Assembly (NCBI GenBank): GCA_016195265.1
Contig: JACPZW010000078.1
Coordinates: forward strand, 1 to 64,000
Source: Acidobacteriota bacterium
Lineage (GTDB): Bacteria; Acidobacteriota; Vicinamibacteria; Vicinamibacterales; CAVVIG01
Reading direction: 5' to 3'
Length of the DNA stretch: 64,000 nt
A model generated the notes under the pieces. It saw only the letters and a list, made by a program, of their open reading frames with translations, made no database searches and had not been told where the DNA came from. Below, in pieces: positions 59,918 through 64,000 of the stretch (its first letter is position 1; every line of letters begins with the position of its first letter). Both the position numbers and the translations under genes were made by a program.

Positions 59918-62900
59918 GTGCGACATATTTTCGGACGATTCGGAGCCGTAAACTTCGCGCTCGTGATCGCGCTTGGCGCTCTGCTCGCGCCTCCGGCGCA
60001 CGCCCAGCAGGCTTCCGGCATCGCCGGTGTCGTCCGCGACAGCACCGGGCTAGCGATCCCCGGGGTCACGGTCGAGGCGTCGAGCCCGGCCCTCATTGAA
60101 AAAGTCCGGGTCGTGACCACGGACGGCGAAGGCCGATACAGCATCGTCGACCTGCGCGTCGGTACCTACGTCGTCACGTTTTCGCTGGCCGGCTTCTCCA
60201 CGGTCAAGCGCGAGGGCGTCGAGCTCGGCTCGGGATTCACGGCGACGGTGAACGTCACGTTGAACGTGGGCGCGCTGGCCGAGACCATCACCGTCAGCGG
60301 AGAGTCGCCGGTAGTCGACACGCAGAGCTCCCGCAAGCAGGAGACGCTCAACACGCGCGAGCTCCAGGCCTTGCCGAGCGGTAATATCGGGCTCCAGACG
60401 CTCGCCTACGTGACGCCGGGCTTTGCCGCGTCGCAGGCCGACGTGGGCGGCACGCGCGACACGTGGTCCGCGCAGGGCGCGTACACGTTCTTCCACGGCA
60501 AGACGGGCACGCGCGCCTCATTCGACGGCTTCCGGAATCAGTACTTCATCGGCGCCGCGTCCGGCGTCGGGTACATCACCGACCAGGGCACCATCGAGGA
60601 GCTGCAGCTCGAGACGACCGGCATGAGCGCAGAATCGGGCTCCGGCAGCACGTCGCTCAACGCGATTCCCAGAAGCGGGAGCAACAGCTTCCGCGGGGGC
60701 ATCGACGCGTTCTACTCGAACAGCCAGATGCAGAGCGCGAACATCGACAGCGCCCTGCGGGCGTTCGGGATCGATTCGAGTTCCCAGGTGCAACGCATCT
60801 ATCGCGACGGCGCGCAGTTCGGCGGGCCGATCAAGCGCGACCGCGTGTGGTTCTTTGCCGCGATCGCGCGCTGGGGATCGACCGTCAATCAGCCGGGCGC
60901 GTACTACAACCCGCTGCAGGGCAAATCGACGGTGCCGGGGACGGCGACGCTCTTCTATCCCGGGCAGCCGGGCACTCCCTACGCCAACATGGCTCCCGAC
61001 ACGAGCCGGCCGGCCGCCAGCTTCGACTGGTTCAGAAATCATTCCCTCCGCACCACCGTGCAGGCATCCGAGCGGCAACGCGTCAACGTCTACTTCGACA
61101 TCCAGAAGTCGTGCAGATGTACGACAGGCCCGTTCACAGGCGCCAACGCCATCGAGTCGGAGCGCGGCTGGGACTGGTGGCCGTCGGGTGTCGTGCAGGG
61201 CACGTGGACGATGCCCGTCACGAGTCGCCTGCTCCTCGAGGCGGGCGCGTCGTGGCAGGTCGCCAACTGGATCAACTTCGTCGAGGAGGGCGTGACCCGG
61301 GACGATCGCTCCATCCTGGAGCTGTCGACGAGCTACCGGTACGGCGCGGCCGCCGTACTCACGGCGCCGGTCGCCCGCACGGGCCGCAGCGCCGAGCGGT
61401 TTTCGCTGTCGTACGTCACGGGCACGCACGTCATCAAAGTCGGCGTCACCGACGAGCAGGCGTTCAACGACGAGTCGAGAAGCCGCAACAATCCCGACGG
61501 CCTGAACTACGACTTCCTGAACGGAAAACCGTCGCGGATTCAATATCAAGCCGAGCCGTTTTTGCAGCAGGAACGCCAGAACATCGAGCTCGGCATCTTC
61601 GCCCAGGACGCATGGAAGATTCAGCGTCTGACCTTGAATCTAGGCTTGCGGTTCGACTATCTGAGCATGGGCTACCCGGCGGCCGACCTAGCGGCCGGTC
61701 TGTACGTCCCCGCCCGGCACGTCGATGCGTTGTCCGGCGTTCCAGACTGGAAGGACATCAACCCGCGCCTCGGCGTGACGATGGACGTCTTCGGCAACGG
61801 CCGTACGGCCTTGAAGGCGTCGTTCGGCCGCTACAACCAGTTGAGCCGTAGCGACCTGACGCGGCGATTCCACCCGTTCAGCTCGTCGATCAACACGGCG
61901 TTCCGCAACTGGAACGACGACTTCTATCCCGTGGGCGACCCTCGCAGGGGGAACTTCATCCCGGACTGCGACCTGAAGAACTTCGGCACGAATGGGGAGT
62001 GCGGGCCGATTTCGAACGTGAACTTCGGGAAGTTTATCCCAACCTCGACGCTGTTCGACGACTCCGTCACCAAGGCCAATCGTGATTATTTGTGGGACAT
62101 CAACGTGGAGCTCCAGCACGAGCTCGTGCAGGGCCTGTCCGTCAGTGCCGGCTACAACCGGAACTGGGACGGCAGCTTCACGGTGACGGAGAACACGCTG
62201 GTGGGTCCGCAGAACTTCGATGAGTTCTGCATCACCGCGCCGAAAGATTCACGCCTGCCGTCGGGCGGCGGCAACCAGCTCTGCGGGTTCTACGATATCC
62301 AGCCCCAGTACTTCGGGCTCGGCACGCTGCGCGTGACGAATGCCAAGGAGTTCGGCAGCCCCCAGCGTTATTGGGACGGGTTCACATTCGCGGCGAACGG
62401 GCGTCTGCCCAGGGGCGTCAGGCTCGGAGGAGGCGTGGACCTGGGTCGGCAAGTGGACGACCACTGCTTCACGGTTGACGTGCCCAACCAGCCGAACGAC
62501 ATTGGCAATACTCCGATGCTTGGCGGTCCGTTTTGCCGGATCGTGACATCGTGGGGAGACACCCTCGACGTCCGTTTCCGCGGGAGCGTTCCGCTGAAGG
62601 GCGGCATCGACGCCAGTTTCATCTACCGGAATACGCCCGGCGCGGAGGAATCGGCTTTCCTCACTGTGACGTCCGCCGACGTGACGTTCAAGAACCCGGC
62701 CCGCAAGACGCTCACGAGCGCCAAGACCGTGAATCTCTACGCGCCCAATTCTGTGTTCGGCGACCGCTTCTCGCAACTCGACGTCGCCGTCAACAAGACG
62801 TTCAACCTTGGGTGGGGCCGCCTGAGGACAGCGCTCGACGTCTACAACGTACTGAACTCCAATTCCATCCAGTCTGTGGCGACGGCGTTCGGACCGCGCT

Positions 62901-62965
62901 GGCTGCGACCGACGGCGTTTCTCGACCCGCGCCTGGCGCGCGTCACTGCGAGCATTCAGTTCTGA
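59918..62965 (+). CDS. TonB-dependent receptor with carboxypeptidase-regulatory N-domain
   Basis: The protein has 1015 residues: signal peptide to about residue 30 (PPAHAQQ), a CarboxypepD_reg domain at about 32-112 (GIAGVVRDSTGLAIPGVTVE), and a plug (ETLNTRELQALPSGNIGLQT, TIEELQLETTGMSAESGSGS, LNAIPRSGSNSFRGG). A 22-strand-type barrel ends in RVTASIQF. GTG 59918 is chosen because GGAGG at 59903-59907 precedes it and the signal follows; GTG 59888 lies before the ribosome-binding site. There is no adjacent SusD-like gene. Its substrate is unknown. A small secreted protein follows 17 bases after its stop. Confidence 0.9.
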   Translation: MRHIFGRFGAVNFALVIALGALLAPPAHAQQASGIAGVVRDSTGLAIPGVTVEASSPALIEKVRVVTTDGEGRYSIVDLRVGTYVVTFSLAGFSTVKREGVELGSGFTATVNVTLNVGALAETITVSGESPVVDTQSSRKQETLNTRELQALPSGNIGLQTLAYVTPGFAASQADVGGTRDTWSAQGAYTFFHGKTGTRASFDGFRNQYFIGAASGVGYITDQGTIEELQLETTGMSAESGSGSTSLNAIPRSGSNSFRGGIDAFYSNSQMQSANIDSALRAFGIDSSSQVQRIYRDGAQFGGPIKRDRVWFFAAIARWGSTVNQPGAYYNPLQGKSTVPGTATLFYPGQPGTPYANMAPDTSRPAASFDWFRNHSLRTTVQASERQRVNVYFDIQKSCRCTTGPFTGANAIESERGWDWWPSGVVQGTWTMPVTSRLLLEAGASWQVANWINFVEEGVTRDDRSILELSTSYRYGAAAVLTAPVARTGRSAERFSLSYVTGTHVIKVGVTDEQAFNDESRSRNNPDGLNYDFLNGKPSRIQYQAEPFLQQERQNIELGIFAQDAWKIQRLTLNLGLRFDYLSMGYPAADLAAGLYVPARHVDALSGVPDWKDINPRLGVTMDVFGNGRTALKASFGRYNQLSRSDLTRRFHPFSSSINTAFRNWNDDFYPVGDPRRGNFIPDCDLKNFGTNGECGPISNVNFGKFIPTSTLFDDSVTKANRDYLWDINVELQHELVQGLSVSAGYNRNWDGSFTVTENTLVGPQNFDEFCITAPKDSRLPSGGGNQLCGFYDIQPQYFGLGTLRVTNAKEFGSPQRYWDGFTFAANGRLPRGVRLGGGVDLGRQVDDHCFTVDVPNQPNDIGNTPMLGGPFCRIVTSWGDTLDVRFRGSVPLKGGIDASFIYRNTPGAEESAFLTVTSADVTFKNPARKTLTSAKTVNLYAPNSVFGDRFSQLDVAVNKTFNLGWGRLRTALDVYNVLNSNSIQSVATAFGPRWLRPTAFLDPRLARVTASIQF

Positions 62966-62982
62966 ATACCGGAAGGGGAGCC

Positions 62983-63309
62983 ATGCATCGAATGCTCGCG
63001 TTCGTCCTCGTGCTGTCGTTCGGCCACGTCTCCACCGTGCTGGCGGATGACAGCCTGCTCGCCACCGCAACCCGCATCATGCTCAAGACGGCAGCGCGAA
63101 GCGCAGGATCGTCTCGGGCGGCCGGTCGTGCCACCACTGCCATCGCCACGGCCGAGCAGCAGTCGGGGCTCGCGGCCAGCGGCATGAGCCGGCGATCGAA
63201 GATCCTGATTGCCGTGGCTGCCGGCGCGGGGTTCGCGCTCAGCGCCTACGCCATCGACCACAAGGTCCTGGACAACACGCCATCGAGTCTTGGCACGCGG
63301 AAGGATTGA
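62983..63309 (+). CDS. Small exported protein with a membrane segment, after the TonB receptor
   Basis: The protein has 108 residues: signal peptide (MLAFVLVLSFGHVSTVLAD), an Ala/Ser/Thr-rich helical stretch, and a hydrophobic segment KILIAVAAGAGFALSAYAID near 74-93. GGAAGGGGAG precedes ATG 62983. Comparable small proteins commonly follow Oar-like TonB receptors in Acidobacteriota, but I know of no function. Confidence 0.65.
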   Translation: MHRMLAFVLVLSFGHVSTVLADDSLLATATRIMLKTAARSAGSSRAAGRATTAIATAEQQSGLAASGMSRRSKILIAVAAGAGFALSAYAIDHKVLDNTPSSLGTRKD

Positions 63310-63612
63310 CGAGCGGGGGTATTTAGGCGGCGGCCGACAGAGTGGGCCGATGACGAGCCCCGCCGCCAGCGACCACGGACGGGCCACAAGCCCGTGATGT
63401 CCTCGGTCGTTCATAGCACGAAATGTCACTCGCGTCGAATATTCGCGTCACGACCGCGAGAAAACATTAAGGTGCAAGAAATGAACTAACGTGGCTGCCA
63501 TATGATCGACTACGAGGCTGGCTTCACTGATTGCCGACTTCGCCGGTCTCGGTCGGGATTCCCTTATCGGCTATACCCAAGGTACGGCAGACTCAGTGCC
63601 TCCTCCCGTTCT
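63310..63612. other. Intergenic region of about 300 bases between convergent genes
   Basis: I see no convincing coding sequence. A 6-bp stem (ACGGGC 63379-63384 with GCCCGT 63390-63395) could be a weak terminator for the small exported protein. The segment 63420-63490 is AT-richer than the rest of the window and contains GAATATTC, but no clear promoter reads into the flanking genes, which converge here. Confidence 0.5.
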
Positions 63613-64000
63613 TTACTCAGCGAAGTCCAACACCTCGCGAACCTTCGCCACAAGGGTGCCAGGCGTAAATGGTTTCTCAAGGAAGGGCGTCTTCGGATCG
63701 AGCACGCCACGATGCACGATCGCGTTGGCGGTGTAGCCCGACAGGTAGAGCACCTTCACCGTGGGACGAAGAGAGGTGACTGCGTCGGCAACCGTACGTC
63801 CACTCATGTGGGGCATGACGACGTCGGTGACCAACAGATGGATGGGGCCCTCATGGTGCCTCACCAGTTCGATCGCTGTCAGGCCCTCCGCGGCTTCGAG
63901 GACAGCGTAGCCGTTTCCTTCGAGAACCCGCCGCGCCAACAGGCGGACCCCACGCTCATCTTCAACGAGAAGGATGGTTTCGGTGCCACGTAGCGAGGCA
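63613..64000 (-). CDS. CheY-like receiver domain, 5' part outside the window
   Basis: The visible 128 residues form a complete receiver: TETILLVEDERGVRLLARRV with the acidic pocket, the phosphoacceptor Asp in HLLVTDVVMPHMSG, the Thr/Ser in VLYLSGYT and the Lys in FLEKPFTPGTL. The frame stays open to the window edge. A lead-in GTETILLVEDE is typical of the C-terminal receiver of hybrid histidine kinases, so the gene probably encodes a much larger kinase. The start is not visible. Confidence 0.85.
   Translation of the reverse strand, partial: ASLRGTETILLVEDERGVRLLARRVLEGNGYAVLEAAEGLTAIELVRHHEGPIHLLVTDVVMPHMSGRTVADAVTSLRPTVKVLYLSGYTANAIVHRGVLDPKTPFLEKPFTPGTLVAKVREVLDFAE

Noticed and set aside
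60463..61851. Plus-strand ORF of about 460 codons within the large TonB receptor
   Set aside because: It lies in another frame of a clear receptor gene and has Arg-rich shadow composition.
1..64000. rRNA, tRNA, integrase, transposase or phage genes
   Set aside because: I scanned for the usual motifs and flanking structures and found none that I could support.

Overview
The window is high-GC DNA that looks like an environmental Acidobacteriota chromosome, most likely of the Vicinamibacteria type. This placement is an inference from gene content. The window carries CarboxypepD_reg-type TonB-dependent receptors, four CRTAC1-like proteins with FG-GAP/VCBS repeats (three with a visible ASPIC/UnbV tail), a DUF5916 barrel protein, three PQQ quinoproteins, many exported c-type cytochromes, MacB-like permeases and TPR lipoproteins. 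I saw no rRNA, tRNA, CRISPR array, integrase, transposase or phage module.

Layout. 0-6.2 kb: an exported NHL propeller, a broken HNH nuclease, a coupled diheme cytochrome/cupin pair divergent from a TetR regulator with two palindromic operators, then an exported amidohydrolase and a cytochrome c. 6.2-13.4 kb: two PQQ dehydrogenases with eroded defence or uptake genes between and after them (nucleotidyltransferase, HsdR tail, DprA-like) and an intact Fic protein. 13.4-20 kb: an M16 peptidase, a Phd/VapC toxin-antitoxin pair, a diheme cytochrome, an exported DinB-like protein and an ECF sigma factor with a small membrane protein.

20-48.2 kb: an almost unbroken minus-strand run. In transcription order it reads: TAXI binding protein, histidine kinase (frameshifted), OmpR-type regulator, a 93-residue orphan ORF, pentaheme cytochrome-TPR membrane protein, two CRTAC1-like proteins, nitrilase, DUF885 hydrolase, a TonB-receptor tail, a His-rich lipoprotein, two tandem M20-like lipoproteins, ABC ATPase and two FtsX/MacB permeases. 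A TonB receptor/cytochrome-quinoprotein/amidohydrolase trio follows. Many junctions are 4-nt stop/start overlaps, so sensing, extracytoplasmic electron transfer, hydrolysis and export may be co-expressed.

48.4-64 kb is mostly plus strand: a cytochrome c/copper-monooxygenase-like protein, an exported unknown, a DUF5916 protein, a coupled CRTAC1-TPR-TIG/SurA/DsbA-like trio, a convergent CRTAC1 gene, and a large TonB receptor with the clearest promoter in the window. A partial CheY-like receiver runs off the right edge.

The most unusual items are: the two M20 paralogs that lack expected metal ligands; a thioredoxin-fold domain with no CxxC, fused to TIG and SurA-like regions; start codons embedded in twin operators; a promoter-like 17-mer shared by two redox genes; REPIN-like and MITE-like repeats; and the long sensor-cytochrome-hydrolase-exporter gene chain.
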